Shown one piece after another: positions 55,711-64,000 of a DNA stretch of 64,000 nt. Origin of the DNA: Kitasatospora sp. MAA19 (GTDB lineage Bacteria; Actinomycetota; Actinomycetes; Streptomycetales; Streptomycetaceae); assembly GCF_029894125.1 (NCBI RefSeq), contig NZ_JARXYZ010000004.1, forward strand, positions 372,001 through 436,000, written 5' to 3'. Each line of letters opens with the position of its first letter. Positions within the stretch are counted from its first letter, which is position 1. The notes below the pieces were generated by a model that had not been told where the DNA came from, ran no database searches, and worked only from the letters and a program-made list of their open reading frames with translations. The position numbers and the translations under genes are program-made.

Positions 55711-56448
55711 CTAGTACCAGTTGTGGGACTGCCAGAACGACCAGGCGCCGCAGGGGCTGCCGTAGCGGCTGTTCATGTAGCCCAGACCCCACTTGATCTG
55801 GGTGGCCGGGTTGGTGCGCCAGTCGGCACCGGCCGAGGCCATCTTGGTGCCGGGCAGCGCCTGGACCAGGCCGTACGCGCCGGAGCTCTTGTTGGTCGCG
55901 GTGTAGTCCCAACCGCTCTCGCGCTTCACGATCTGGCTGAAGCACTGGAACTGGGCGTCGTCGCCGACGACCTGCCGGGCGATGTCCTGGACCGAGCCGG
56001 GGCTGACCGAGACCGGCGGGGCGCTGTTGTCGGTGGCAGCCATCGCCGAACGGGCCTTGGAGCGGTTGGCGGCGGCCTCGTCGGCCTTGCGCTTGTCGTC
56101 GGCGGCCTTGGCCGCCTTCTCCGCGTCGGCCTTGGCCTGGGCGTCGGCCTTCGCCTGGGCGTCCGCGGCGGCCTTCTGGCGCGCGGCCTCCTCGGCGGCC
56201 TTCTGCTCGGCGGCGGCCTTGGCGGCGGCGTCGGCAGAGGCCTGCTGGGCGGTCGCCTGCTGGCCGATGTTGTCACTGATGGTCTGCGCCTGGGCGCCAG
56301 AGGGGACTTCGGCAAGCAGGGTCGCGCCGGCGACATCGACCGTCTGCGTCGTCTTGCCCTCGCTGCCCGAGGCCATACCCACGACGGCACCGACAGCGGT
56401 GACGGCGGTGGCAGAGGCCACAGCGACTCCCCGGACCGAGATCCGAGT
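55711..56448 (-). CDS. Secreted transglycosylase-like protein (SLT/lysozyme-like domain)
   Basis: 245 aa. An N-terminal export helix (VRGVAVASATAVTAVGAVVG) is followed by an Ala/Lys/Glu-rich coiled coil of about 90 residues, then a C-terminal lysozyme-like domain (FQCFSQIVKRESGWDYTATN with a catalytic-type Glu; GAYGLVQALPGTKMASAG; WGLGYMNSRYGSPCGAW). It probably cleaves peptidoglycan outside the cell. GTG 56448 has GGAAGGA at 6 bases and is preferred to ATG 56469. Confidence 0.88.
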   Translation of the reverse strand, partial: TRISVRGVAVASATAVTAVGAVVGMASGSEGKTTQTVDVAGATLLAEVPSGAQAQTISDNIGQQATAQQASADAAAKAAAEQKAAEEAARQKAAADAQAKADAQAKADAEKAAKAADDKRKADEAAANRSKARSAMAATDNSAPPVSVSPGSVQDIARQVVGDDAQFQCFSQIVKRESGWDYTATNKSSGAYGLVQALPGTKMASAGADWRTNPATQIKWGLGYMNSRYGSPCGAWSFWQSHNWY

Positions 56449-56825
56449 CACATGGATTCCTTCCAGCATCGCCCACGCGTGACCGTGCGGACGCAACATG
56501 CCCCTTGACACTGACCTCCGCACGGTGCTCTGGTCACGGGAGGTACTGGCCCGGCGTCCGGTCGAGGTGAGGCGACCAGGCGTTGGAATCGGGCGGCGTA
56601 CGGCTCATCGGTGTTCAATTGTCCGTCCACCGACCGGAGTTGGCGGACCATCCGGACTGGACTCCCGGGGTCCGGAAGCCCTGCCACGCCGTACGCGGGG
56701 CCTGACAGAACCCTCACCATGCCGCACCGGACGCTGTCGACGCAATTCCCGTTCGCGTGGCGCATGTCACATTCACCGCACGGGAGTTCCCCGGACGGAA
56801 AGCACTCGATGTGATGAAAGGGGTG
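56449..56825 (-). other. Long leader region of the transglycosylase gene
   Basis: About 380 bp without a gene. It contains short pairings (TCCGGAC at 56651-56657 with GTCCGGA at 56670-56676). Streptomyces cell-wall hydrolase genes often have c-di-AMP (ydaO-type) riboswitches here, but I could not recognise the conserved ydaO core, so no riboswitch is called. Confidence 0.4.
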
Positions 56826-56853
56826 AGGGCCCGCCTCGCCAGAAGCGGGCCCT
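56826..56853 (-). terminator. Terminator of the PIN-PhoH gene
   Basis: Perfect 9-bp stem (AGGGCCCGC with GCGGGCCCT), 50 bp beyond the stop codon. Confidence 0.7.
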
Positions 56854-56902
56854 GCACCGAGAATTGACCGTATTGTCCGACTGTGTCCTGGTCAGGGACG
56901 GA

Positions 56903-58237
56903 TCACGGGTGGATGTCCTCCAGCATCTCCGTGACCAGCGCCGCGATCGGCGAACGCTCCGAGCGGGTGAGCGTGATGTGGGCGAAGAGCGGATGCCCCT
57001 TCAGCTTCTCCACCACCGCCACCACGCCGTCGTACCGGCCCACCCGGAGGTTGTCCCGCTGCGCCACGTCGTGGGTGAGCACCACCCGCGAGCCCTGGCC
57101 GATCCGGGACAGCACCGTCAGCAGGACGTTGCGCTCCAGCGACTGGGCCTCGTCCACGATCACGAACGCGTCGTGCAGCGAGCGCCCCCGGATGTGGGTC
57201 AGCGGCAGCACCTCCAGCATCCCGCGGGAGATGACCTCCTCGATCACGTCCGGGGTGGTGACGGCGGAGAGGGTGTCGAAGACCGCCTGCGCCCAGGGGC
57301 TCATCTTCTCCGTCTCGGAGCCCGGCAGGTAGCCGAGCTCCTGCCCGCCGACCGCGTACAGCGGCCGGAAGACCATCACCTTGCGGTGCTGCCCCCGCTC
57401 CAGCACCGCCTCCAGCCCCGCGCACAGCGCCAACGCGGACTTGCCGGTGCCGGCCCGGCCGCCCATCGAGACGATGCCGACGTCCGGATCGAGCAGCAGG
57501 TCCAGCGCCACCCGCTGCTCGGCGCTGCGCCCGCGCAGCCCGAACGCCTCGCGCTCGCCGCGCACCAGCCGGACCCGGCCGTCGCCGGTCACCCGGCCGA
57601 GCGCCCGACCCCGCTCCGAGGTGAGCACCAGTCCGGTGTGGACGGGCAACTCGGCGGCGCCCTCGACGTCCACCGCGGCGTCGTGGCCGGCCGCGAACAG
57701 CGCGTCCACCTGATCGGCCGGGACGTGCAGCTCAGACATGCCCGTCCAGCCGGAGGTGATCGCGAGTTCGGCCCGGTACTCCTCGGCGAGCAGACCCACC
57801 GAGCTGGCCTTGATCCGCAGCGGCAGGTCCTTGGAGACGACGGTGACGTCGTACCCCTCGGCCTGCAGGTTGCGGGCGACCGCGAGGATCCGGCTGTCCG
57901 CCTCGCCGCCGCCGACCCGGTAGCCGGCCGGCAGTATCGACAGGTCGGAGTGGTTGAGCTCGACCCGGATGGTGCCGCCGAGCTCGCCGACCGGGATCGG
58001 CTCGTCGAGCCGGCCGTGGCGGATGCGGTAGTCGTCGAGCAGCCGCAGCGCCTGGCGGGCGAAGTAGCCCAGCTCCGGATGGTGCCGCTTGGCCTCCAGC
58101 TCGGTGACGACCACCACCGGAAGGACGACCTCGTGCTCCTCGAAGCGCGTCATGGCGAGAGGGTCCGCCAGGAGCACGCTGGTGTCGAGAACGTACGTGC
58201 GCCGGTCTGGCGTCCGGCGGCTCTTGGAACTGACCAC
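56903..58237 (-). CDS. PIN-PhoH fusion protein (PhoH2-like RNase/helicase)
   Basis: 444-aa cytoplasmic protein. An N-terminal PIN nuclease domain ([23 protein letters not shown], and acidic residues in [10 protein letters not shown]) covers about 1-150. A C-terminal PhoH ATPase domain has P-loop [12 protein letters not shown] near 256-267 and Walker [13 protein letters not shown]-PhoH proteins act as RNA-unwinding nucleases. GTG 58237 follows GGAGG. A hairpin lies just upstream. Confidence 0.93.
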   Translation of the reverse strand: MVSSKSRRTPDRRTYVLDTSVLLADPLAMTRFEEHEVVLPVVVVTELEAKRHHPELGYFARQALRLLDDYRIRHGRLDEPIPVGELGGTIRVELNHSDLSILPAGYRVGGGEADSRILAVARNLQAEGYDVTVVSKDLPLRIKASSVGLLAEEYRAELAITSGWTGMSELHVPADQVDALFAAGHDAAVDVEGAAELPVHTGLVLTSERGRALGRVTGDGRVRLVRGEREAFGLRGRSAEQRVALDLLLDPDVGIVSMGGRAGTGKSALALCAGLEAVLERGQHRKVMVFRPLYAVGGQELGYLPGSETEKMSPWAQAVFDTLSAVTTPDVIEEVISRGMLEVLPLTHIRGRSLHDAFVIVDEAQSLERNVLLTVLSRIGQGSRVVLTHDVAQRDNLRVGRYDGVVAVVEKLKGHPLFAHITLTRSERSPIAALVTEMLEDIHP

Positions 58238-58249
58238 TAGGCCTCCAGA

Positions 58250-58272
58250 GCGGATGACCCTGCGTCATCCGC
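58250..58272 (-). terminator. Hairpin between the prenyltransferase and PIN-PhoH genes
   Basis: Perfect 8-bp stem GCGGATGA/TCATCCGC with a seven-base loop, 13 bp upstream of the phoH start. It could be a terminator of the upstream gene or a structure in the phoH leader. Confidence 0.45.
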
Positions 58273-58441
58273 GGCAAGCCGGCCCCGCTGCCCCGGTGGC
58301 CTCGGGACCGGACTGCCTGGAGTATTCCCAGGCGAGGGGCGGTGCATTCGCGCCCCCGGCGAACTGACGGATCATTGCCGGTGAACGTTTGGCCTCACGC
58401 GGGCCCCGGGTAGGCCAGCCCTACGGCGGTCACTTCGGCGG

Positions 58442-59236
58442 TCAGAGGCCCAGTCGGCGGTTGCGCTGCTCGAAGGCGCGCAGCGCCCGCAGGAAGTCGA
58501 CCTTGCGGAAGGCCGGCCAGTACGCCTCGCAGAAGTAGAACTCGCTGTGCGCGCTCTGCCAGAGCAGGAAACCGGACAGCCGCTGCTCGCCCGAGGTGCG
58601 GATGATCAGGTCCGGGTCGGGCTGGTTGCGGGTGTAGAGGTGCTCGGCGATGTGCTCGACGTCGAGGATCTCGGCCAGTTCCTCGATCGAGGTGCCGCGC
58701 CCGGCGTGCTCCTGGAGCAGCGAGCGGACGGCGTCGGCGATCTCGTGCCGGCCCCCGTAGCCGACCGCGACGTTGACGGTGATGCCGTCGATGTCGGCGG
58801 TCTCCTCGGCGGCCCGCTTGAGCACGTCGGCGGTGTGCTGCGGGAGCAGGTCCAGCGCCCCGACCGGGTGGACCTTCCAGCGGCGGGCGGCGGCCAGGCC
58901 GGTGACGGCGTCCTCGATGATCCCGAGCAGCGGGACGAGCTCGTCGGCGGGGCGGTCGAGGTTGTCGGTGGAGAGCATCCACAGGGTGACGACCGTGACG
59001 TGGGTCTCGTCGCACCAGCCGAGGAACTCGCTGATCTTGTCGGCACCGCGTTGGTGGCCGTACACCGTGGAGCCGCCGGCGGCCTTCGCCCAGCGGCGGT
59101 TGCCGTCCAGGATCACGCCGATGTGGTGCGGGGTGCGGGCGAGGTGGACCTCGACCCGGCGGCCGTAGAGCCCGTACATCCCGCCCAGCAGGGTTCGCAG
59201 CCCCGGCGTCCGTTCCGCGACATCGCGCAGACCCAT
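58442..59236 (-). CDS. uppS: cis-prenyltransferase (UppS/isoprenyl diphosphate synthase)
   Basis: 264-aa enzyme that extends allylic diphosphates with cis IPP units to make lipid carriers for cell-wall synthesis. Motifs: HHIGVILDGNRRWA (catalytic Asp44), the basic loop, and the C-terminal RTSGEQRLSGFLLWQ with conserved Arg/Ser/Glu. Product chain length cannot be read from sequence; actinobacteria have short- and long-chain versions. ATG 59236 follows GGAGGGG. Confidence 0.95.
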   Translation of the reverse strand: MGLRDVAERTPGLRTLLGGMYGLYGRRVEVHLARTPHHIGVILDGNRRWAKAAGGSTVYGHQRGADKISEFLGWCDETHVTVVTLWMLSTDNLDRPADELVPLLGIIEDAVTGLAAARRWKVHPVGALDLLPQHTADVLKRAAEETADIDGITVNVAVGYGGRHEIADAVRSLLQEHAGRGTSIEELAEILDVEHIAEHLYTRNQPDPDLIIRTSGEQRLSGFLLWQSAHSEFYFCEAYWPAFRKVDFLRALRAFEQRNRRLGL

Positions 59237-59470
59237 GATTCCCGGCCCCTCCGTGCTCGTTCAGCTGGTGCGTCACCGCCCCGGCGCAGCCTACTCCGGC
59301 GGGCACGCGCACGGTAAAGCAGCAGGTAGCGGTCTGGTCACGGTCCTGTACGAAGTCCGTCCCGGCGGGCGTGTCGCGGGCCCGGCCGGGGCGCCGGGAC
59401 GGCGGACACGGAACGGTCTCCGAATCCTTAAGGAATCCGTAAGCCGACTGTCCGATGCTTGACGACCGGC
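59237..59470. other. Intergenic region between uppS and the chitinase gene
   Basis: No gene is supported. It contains divergent promoters; TTGACG at 59459-59464 could be a -35 element for the chitinase gene, overlapping the DasR-like site. Confidence 0.45.
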
Positions 59471-59486
59471 AATGGTCTAGTCCAGC
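59471..59486 (+). promoter_or_regulatory. DasR-like (dre) operator upstream of the chitinase gene
   Basis: AATGGTCTAGTCCAGC closely matches the 16-bp DasR consensus centred on GGTCTAGACC, with the central GGTCTAG intact. DasR represses chitinase and aminosugar genes in Streptomyces until glucosamine-6-phosphate accumulates. It sits just after TTGACG. Confidence 0.75.
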
Positions 59487-59615
59487 TTTTGATCCAAGGC
59501 GGAACGCCCCCCACCCCGCCCCTCCCCCACGCACCACAGCGGACCTCCCCTCCCCCACACGCGGCCGCCGCGCCCCCCACCGCGGCGGCCGCTCCCTCCC
59601 CAGGAGTGTCATCCC
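59487..59615 (+). promoter_or_regulatory. C-rich 5' leader of the chitinase mRNA
   Basis: About 130 nt, strongly C-biased on the coding strand, with an inverted repeat (CGGCCGCCGCG against CGCGGCGGCCG region 59570-59592) and then the ribosome site AGGAG nine bases before ATG. Confidence 0.5.
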
Positions 59616-61229
59616 ATGGCCCGTACGCTGAACCAGCCTGCGCACAAGCGCCGGCGCAGCCCCCTCCCGGCCGTCGCGGCCGGCGCCACCGCCCTCGCCC
59701 TGGCCGGCGGCGGCCTGGCCCTCTTCGCCGGCGGCGCCAGTGCGGCGGTCGGCAACCTGGTCGCCAACGGCGGCTTCGACAGCGGGCTGGGCGGCTGGAC
59801 CTGCGCCGGCGCGGCGACCACCGTCTCCTCCCCGGTCCACGCCGGCACCGGCGCGCTGCAGGCCACCCCGGGCGCCGGCGACACCGCCGAGTGCACCCAG
59901 ACCATCAGCGTGCTGCCCAACACCAGCTACACGCTGAGCGCCTGGGTGCAGGGGCCGTACGTCTACCTCGGCGCGCGCGGTACCGGCGGCACCGACCCGT
60001 CCGCCTGGTCGAACCAGAACAGCTGGAACCAGCTGTCCACCACCTTCACCACCGGCGCGAACGCCACCAGCGTCACCGTCTACCTGCACGGCTGGTACGG
60101 CCAGAGCGCCTACCTCGCCGACGACGTCAGCCTGGTCGGCCCGGGCGGCACCTCCACGCCGAGCCCGACCGCCACGGCCACCCCGTCGCCGACCGCCACG
60201 GCCACCGCGACCTCCTCCGCCACCGCGACCGGCTCGCCGACGGCCACCGCGACCCCGACCCCGACGCCCACCCAGACCGCGACGCCGACCCCCACGGCCA
60301 CCGCGACCGCCACCACCCCGCCGGCCACCGGCCTGCCCGCGCACGCGGTCACCGGCTACTGGCAGAACTTCGACAACGGCTCGACCCCGCAGCGCCTGAG
60401 CGACGTGCAGAACGCGTACGACATCATCGCGGTCTCCTTCGCCGACGCCGTGCCGACCCAGACCGGCGCGATCAGCTTCACCCTGGACCCGGGCCTGTCC
60501 AAGGCCCTCGGCGGCTACACCGACGCGCAGTTCCGCGCCGACATCAAGGCCAAGCAGGCGGCCGGCAAGAAGGTCATCCTCTCCATCGGCGGCCAGAACG
60601 GCGCGATCACCGTCGGCGACGCCACCGCCGGCAACACCTTCGCCAACAGCGCGTACTCGATCATCAAGGACTACGGCTTCGACGGCATCGACGTCGACCT
60701 GGAGAACGGCGTCCAGGCCGGACCGCTCGGCAACGCGCTGCACGCCCTGCAGGCCAAGGTCGGCCCCGGCTTCGTCCTGACCATGGCGCCCGAGACGATC
60801 GGGATGTACAGCACCTCCGGCGCCTACTTCCAGCTGGCGCTGAACACCAAGGACATCCTCACCGTCGTCAACACCCAGTTCTACAACTCGGGCGGCATGA
60901 ACGGCTGCGACGGCAAGGTCTACAACCAGGGCACCATCGACTTCATCACCTCGCAGGTCTGCACCCACATCCAGGGCGGCCTGCGGCCCGACCAGGTCGG
61001 CATCGGCGTCCCCGCCTCCGCCAAGGCGGCCGGCGGCGGCTACGTCTCGCCGACGGTGGTGAACAACGCGCTGGACTGCCTGGCCACCGGCAACAACTGC
61101 GGCAGCTTCGTCCCGCCGGCCAAGTGGCCCACCATCCGCGGCGCGATGACCTGGTCCACCAACTGGGACGCCAACAACGGCAACGCGTTCTCCAACGCGG
61201 TCGGCCCGTTCGTCCACAAGATGCCGTAA
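59616..61229 (+). CDS. Secreted GH18 chitinase with N-terminal carbohydrate-binding domain
   Basis: 537 aa. Signal peptide 1-43 (twin basic N-terminus, hydrophobic core, ASA cleavage). CBM_4_9-like domain about 45-173 (NLVANGGFDSGLGGWTCAG; ADDVSLVG). Thr/Pro/Ala linker about 179-239. GH18 barrel about 243-537, catalytic DGIDVDLE at 356-363 with Glu363 as acid. Degrades chitin outside the cell. A DasR-like site upstream predicts induction by aminosugars. Confidence 0.95.
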   Translation: MARTLNQPAHKRRRSPLPAVAAGATALALAGGGLALFAGGASAAVGNLVANGGFDSGLGGWTCAGAATTVSSPVHAGTGALQATPGAGDTAECTQTISVLPNTSYTLSAWVQGPYVYLGARGTGGTDPSAWSNQNSWNQLSTTFTTGANATSVTVYLHGWYGQSAYLADDVSLVGPGGTSTPSPTATATPSPTATATATSSATATGSPTATATPTPTPTQTATPTPTATATATTPPATGLPAHAVTGYWQNFDNGSTPQRLSDVQNAYDIIAVSFADAVPTQTGAISFTLDPGLSKALGGYTDAQFRADIKAKQAAGKKVILSIGGQNGAITVGDATAGNTFANSAYSIIKDYGFDGIDVDLENGVQAGPLGNALHALQAKVGPGFVLTMAPETIGMYSTSGAYFQLALNTKDILTVVNTQFYNSGGMNGCDGKVYNQGTIDFITSQVCTHIQGGLRPDQVGIGVPASAKAAGGGYVSPTVVNNALDCLATGNNCGSFVPPAKWPTIRGAMTWSTNWDANNGNAFSNAVGPFVHKMP

Positions 61230-61282
61230 CTCCCCCCGGCGCGCCGCTCCTTGAGGGTGGGGCCGGCGCGCCGGCGGCGGGC

Positions 61283-61307
61283 CCGCCGTACCTGACCGGT
61301 ACGGCGG
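61283..61307. terminator. Bidirectional terminator between the chitinase and prepilin peptidase genes
   Basis: Perfect 10-bp stem (CCGCCGTACC with GGTACGGCGG) and a five-base loop. A pair of GGCGCGCC palindromes at 61238-61274 may add a second structure. Confidence 0.78.
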
Positions 61308-61359
61308 ACCCCTCCCGCGTCCGGGGCCCGGGCGGCGTCCGGAGGCCGCGTGCCGGGCG

Positions 61360-62073
61360 CTACCGGGCCAGCACCGCCAGCAGCGCACCGAGCAGCAGGA
61401 ACGGGCCCACCGGGACGTCGAGTCCGCGCACCGGGCGCCGGCGGGCCAGCGCGGCGGCGGCCCGCAGGATCGCCCAGAACCCGGCCAGCACCACCGCGGC
61501 GAACAGCCCGCCCGCCGCCACCGGCCAGCCGTACCAGCCGAGCAGCCCGCCCAGGGCGAACCCCAGCGGGGAGTCCCCCGGGCCCAACCCGCCCAGCCAG
61601 ACCAACAGTTCGAGCAGCGCACCGACCGCGCACGCCACCAGCAGGCAGCGCAGCAGCACCCCCGGCCGCCCCTCGGCCAGCGCCGCCACCGCCAGCAGCG
61701 CGGCCACCCCGCCGGCCAGCGGCAGGACCAGGCGGTACGGCAGCCGGCGCACCCGGGCGTCGACGAAGCCGAGCACCACGCCGAGCCCGGCCACCCAGGC
61801 CAGCGCCGCGACCGACGGCCCGGGCGCCGCGTACGCCACCACGACCGCGACGACGGCCGCCACCAGCTCCACCGACCAGGCGCCCGCACCCAGCCGCTCC
61901 CGGCAGCCCGGACAGCGCCCGGTCGGCGGCAGCAGCAGCACCTCGCGCCCGCACAACGGGCAGGCGCCGCACCAGGGTTCGCCCTCCGGCACGGCGAACC
62001 GGGCGACCAGCCCGCGCAGCAGCGGAGCCACCAGGATCGCGGCCAGCCCCGCACCGACTGCGGCTACCAGCAC
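61360..62073 (-). CDS. Type IV prepilin peptidase, A24 family
   Basis: 237-aa membrane protease. N-terminal zinc-type cysteines Cys35, Cys38, Cys41, Cys54 and Cys57 precede about seven helices. The two catalytic aspartates are visible: DARVRRLPYRL and GPGDSPLGFALGG (the GxGD motif). The enzyme cleaves class III signal peptides of pilins or Flp/Tad pili; no pilin gene is seen nearby. GTG 62073 is the first plausible start in this frame. Confidence 0.88.
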   Translation of the reverse strand: MLVAAVGAGLAAILVAPLLRGLVARFAVPEGEPWCGACPLCGREVLLLPPTGRCPGCRERLGAGAWSVELVAAVVAVVVAYAAPGPSVAALAWVAGLGVVLGFVDARVRRLPYRLVLPLAGGVAALLAVAALAEGRPGVLLRCLLVACAVGALLELLVWLGGLGPGDSPLGFALGGLLGWYGWPVAAGGLFAAVVLAGFWAILRAAAALARRRPVRGLDVPVGPFLLLGALLAVLAR

Positions 62074-62407
62074 CGGCGCACCCCCTCTCGATCGACACCC
62101 GTACGGCCGTGCGGCGCCCGGCGACCGGGCGGGGCGCACCGGCCACATCATCCAACGGGGCGACGATCGTGGCGAAGACCCACGCGGCGGGCGCGCTGCC
62201 GGTGAAACCGGGTGCCGCCCATCTCGTCCCGGACGGGACCCCAGACCGATTTCCTCATGTACAGGGACATCCTGGACAGCACGCCCCTGGTTTGGAAGGT
62301 CGGCCGACGCCCCCGCCTGCCGATCCAAGGAGGCCGCTCCGGGCAGTCCGGCGCGCGCCCCCGGACGCGCGCTGAAGTGCCCGGATGTGCCCCTAGAGTA
62401 AGCAGTC
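62074..62407. other. Divergent intergenic region before the aminotransferase gene
   Basis: About 330 bp without a supported gene. It must hold both divergent promoters. No operator or riboswitch was recognised. Confidence 0.4.
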
Positions 62408-63622
62408 ATGCAGGTCATCCAGTCCAGCAAGCTCGCCCATGTCTGCTACGACATCCGCGGCCCGGTACTCGACGAGGCGATGCGGCTGGAGGACCAGGGC
62501 CACCGCATTCTCAAGCTCAACACCGGCAACCCCGCCCTCTTCGGCTTCGAGGCGCCGCCCGAGATCCTCCAGGACATCCTGCGCAACCTCGCGACCGCGC
62601 ACGGGTACGGCGACTCCAAGGGCCTGCTCTCCGCCCGCCGCGCGGTGGTCATGCACTACGAGGACCGCGGCCTGCACGGGCTGGGCGTCGAGGACGTCTT
62701 CCTCGGCAACGGCGTCTCCGAGCTGATCCAGCTGGCCATGACCGCGCTGCTGGACGACGGCGACGAGGTGCTCGTCCCGGCCCCCGACTACCCGCTCTGG
62801 ACCGCCTCGGTCTCGCTGGCCGGCGGCACCGCGGTGCACTACCGCTGCGACGAGCAGGCCGAGTGGTACCCGGACCTCGCCGACGTCGAGGCCAAGGTCA
62901 CCGACCGGACCCGGGCGATCGTGGTGATCAACCCGAACAACCCGACCGGCGCGGTCTACCCACGCGAGGTGCTGGAGGGCATCGTCGAGATCGCCCGTCG
63001 GCACCAGCTGATCGTCTACGCGGACGAGATCTACGACAAGATCCTCTACGACGACGCCGAGCACATCCCGCTGGCCACCCTGGCTCCGGACCTCTTCTGC
63101 GTCACCTTCAACGGCCTGTCCAAGGCCTACCGGGTCGCGGGCTTCCGCTCCGGCTGGATGGTGCTCTCCGGCGACCGGAACCGCGCCCACAGTTACATCG
63201 AGGGCCTGGCCACCCTCGCCTCGATGCGGCTGTGCGCCAACATGCCCGCCCAGCACGCGGTGGCCGCCGCGCTCGGCGGCCGGCAGTCGATCCGGGACTT
63301 GGTGCTGCCCGGCGGGCGGCTGCTGGCCTCGCGCGACGCCGCGTACCGGCTGCTCAACGAGATCCCGGGGGTCAGCTGCGTCAAGCCCAAGGGCGCGCTG
63401 TACGCGTTCCCGCGGCTGGACCCGAAGGTCTACAAGATCAAGGACGACGCCCAGATGGTGCTGGACCTGCTGCGCTCCCAGCGCATCCTGCTGGTCCAGG
63501 GCACCGGCTTCAACTGGCCCGAGCCGGACCACTTCCGGCTGGTCACGCTGCCCAGGCCGGAGGAGATCACCGACGCGGTGACCCGGATCGGCGACTTCCT
63601 GAGCGGCTACGTCCAGCCCTGA
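62408..63622 (+). CDS. PLP-dependent class I aminotransferase (AlaT-like)
   Basis: 404-aa cytoplasmic enzyme. Conserved features: KLNTGNPALFGF start, the PDYPLW segment, NPNNPTGAVYPRE, YADEIYDKILYD and the PLP Lys239 in NGLSKAYRVAGFRSGW. The closest pattern is the alanine/valine-type aminotransferase AlaT. ATG 62408. It is convergent with the PEP carboxykinase gene; both bear on the pyruvate/PEP node. Confidence 0.93.
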   Translation: MQVIQSSKLAHVCYDIRGPVLDEAMRLEDQGHRILKLNTGNPALFGFEAPPEILQDILRNLATAHGYGDSKGLLSARRAVVMHYEDRGLHGLGVEDVFLGNGVSELIQLAMTALLDDGDEVLVPAPDYPLWTASVSLAGGTAVHYRCDEQAEWYPDLADVEAKVTDRTRAIVVINPNNPTGAVYPREVLEGIVEIARRHQLIVYADEIYDKILYDDAEHIPLATLAPDLFCVTFNGLSKAYRVAGFRSGWMVLSGDRNRAHSYIEGLATLASMRLCANMPAQHAVAAALGGRQSIRDLVLPGGRLLASRDAAYRLLNEIPGVSCVKPKGALYAFPRLDPKVYKIKDDAQMVLDLLRSQRILLVQGTGFNWPEPDHFRLVTLPRPEEITDAVTRIGDFLSGYVQP

Positions 63623-63677
63623 CCGGTCCTGATCGGTGGGCCGGTGGGCCAGTGCGCCGGTGGGCAGGAAAAGCACT

Positions 63678-63745
63678 ACGGCCGGAGTCCCGGCCCTGGC
63701 GGTCTCCTTGGTCGGGGAAAGACCGCCCGGCGGAACTCCGGCCGT
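63678..63745 (+). terminator. Branched terminator of the aminotransferase gene
   Basis: Outer perfect 11-bp stem (63678-63688 with 63735-63745) enclosing an inner 8-bp stem (GGCGGTCT at 63698-63705 with AGACCGCC at 63720-63727). Confidence 0.7.
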
Positions 63746-63760
63746 CCTGTCGCTCGGCGG

Positions 63761-63782
63761 GCGCGCGGTTCGTGCCGCGCGC
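63761..63782 (-). terminator. Terminator of the PEP carboxykinase gene
   Basis: Perfect 8-bp stem GCGCGCGG/CCGCGCGC with a six-base loop, about 30 bp past the stop codon. Confidence 0.6.
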
Positions 63783-63810
63783 CGGCCTCTCGCTCGCCTG
63801 AGGCTCAGGC

Positions 63811-64000
63811 TCAGCCGAGACGCGCGACCAGGTCCCGGTACTCGTCCCACAGCTCCTTCGGGGTGTGGTCGCCGAACAGCTCCAGGTGGGCCGGCACCAG
63901 CGCGGCCTCCTGGCGCCAGATGTCGGCGTCCACGGTGAAGAGCAGGTCGAGGTCTTCCTTCGTCAGCTTCAGGTCGCCGAGGTCGAAGCCCTCGACGGTC
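63811..64000 (-). CDS. pckG: GTP-type phosphoenolpyruvate carboxykinase, 3' end only
   Basis: Only the last 62 residues are in the window: they end [51 protein letters not shown]. This C-terminal pattern matches actinobacterial GTP-dependent PEP carboxykinase, which makes PEP from oxaloacetate. The catalytic part lies right of the window, so the call rests on the tail alone. Confidence 0.8.
   Translation of the reverse strand, partial: TVEGFDLGDLKLTKEDLDLLFTVDADIWRQEAALVPAHLELFGDHTPKELWDEYRDLVARLG

Noticed and set aside
56449..56825. ydaO-type c-di-AMP riboswitch
   Set aside because: The position is suggestive, but I could not identify the conserved core, so it is listed only as a leader region.
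60150..60335. Repeated ACC/CCG units that might suggest a CRISPR-like or minisatellite array
   Set aside because: They encode the in-frame Thr/Pro/Ala linker of the chitinase; there are no regular spacers.

Overview
The window looks like a chromosomal segment from a Streptomycetaceae actinomycete (Streptomyces or Kitasatospora type). The supporting signs are very high GC with strong G/C bias at third codon positions, many GTG starts, a WhiB-like protein, an AfsR-type SARP regulator, rare in-frame TTA codons in two regulators, PAS/GAF-SpoIIE-HATPase phosphatases, a DasR-like site before a chitinase, and the ppgK-ispH-xseA-xseB...glpX-whiB-like-fumarase order that I recall from Streptomyces. 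No rRNA, tRNA, CRISPR array, IS element or intact prophage was recognised.

1-15 kb: two tandem oligopeptide ABC importer operons, both read leftward in the order binding lipoprotein, two permeases, two ATPases. The left copy is cut by the window edge. They are followed by the ribosome GTPase typA and an orphan oligopeptide-binding lipoprotein. The position next to typA resembles the bldK neighbourhood of S. coelicolor, but this is recall and was not tested. Both importers carry a stem-loop between the binding-protein and permease genes.

15-29 kb: two tandem PAS-GAF-SpoIIE-HATPase phosphatases, a MutT-type Nudix hydrolase ending in a 9-bp minisatellite, a septum-formation-like membrane protein, two RibD-like half enzymes as separate overlapping genes, a HAD phosphatase, a yefM-yoeB toxin-antitoxin pair between near-identical direct repeats, and the GTPase ychF.

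29-41 kb: housekeeping metabolism: polyphosphate glucokinase, ispH, an amino-acid permease, xseA/xseB, a nitroreductase, glpX, a WhiB-like protein, class I fumarase, and a GntR regulator divergent from a small conserved protein with twin palindromic operators between them.

41-51 kb: the most distinctive stretch. A 94-aa acidic, apparently disordered small protein ending in Ser-Gly-Cys-Pro is encoded divergently from a SARP-NB-ARC-TPR regulator containing a TTA codon. A SAM methyltransferase, a third SpoIIE-type phosphatase, an MMPL exporter and a divergent TetR regulator (also with a TTA codon) follow.

51-64 kb: oxyR divergent from ahpC-ahpD with an OxyR-like site, an AI-2E family membrane protein, a secreted transglycosylase, PIN-PhoH, a cis-prenyltransferase, a secreted GH18 chitinase, a prepilin peptidase, an aminotransferase, and the 3' end of GTP-type PEP carboxykinase at the right edge. 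Most transcription units end in perfect or near-perfect GC-rich hairpins.
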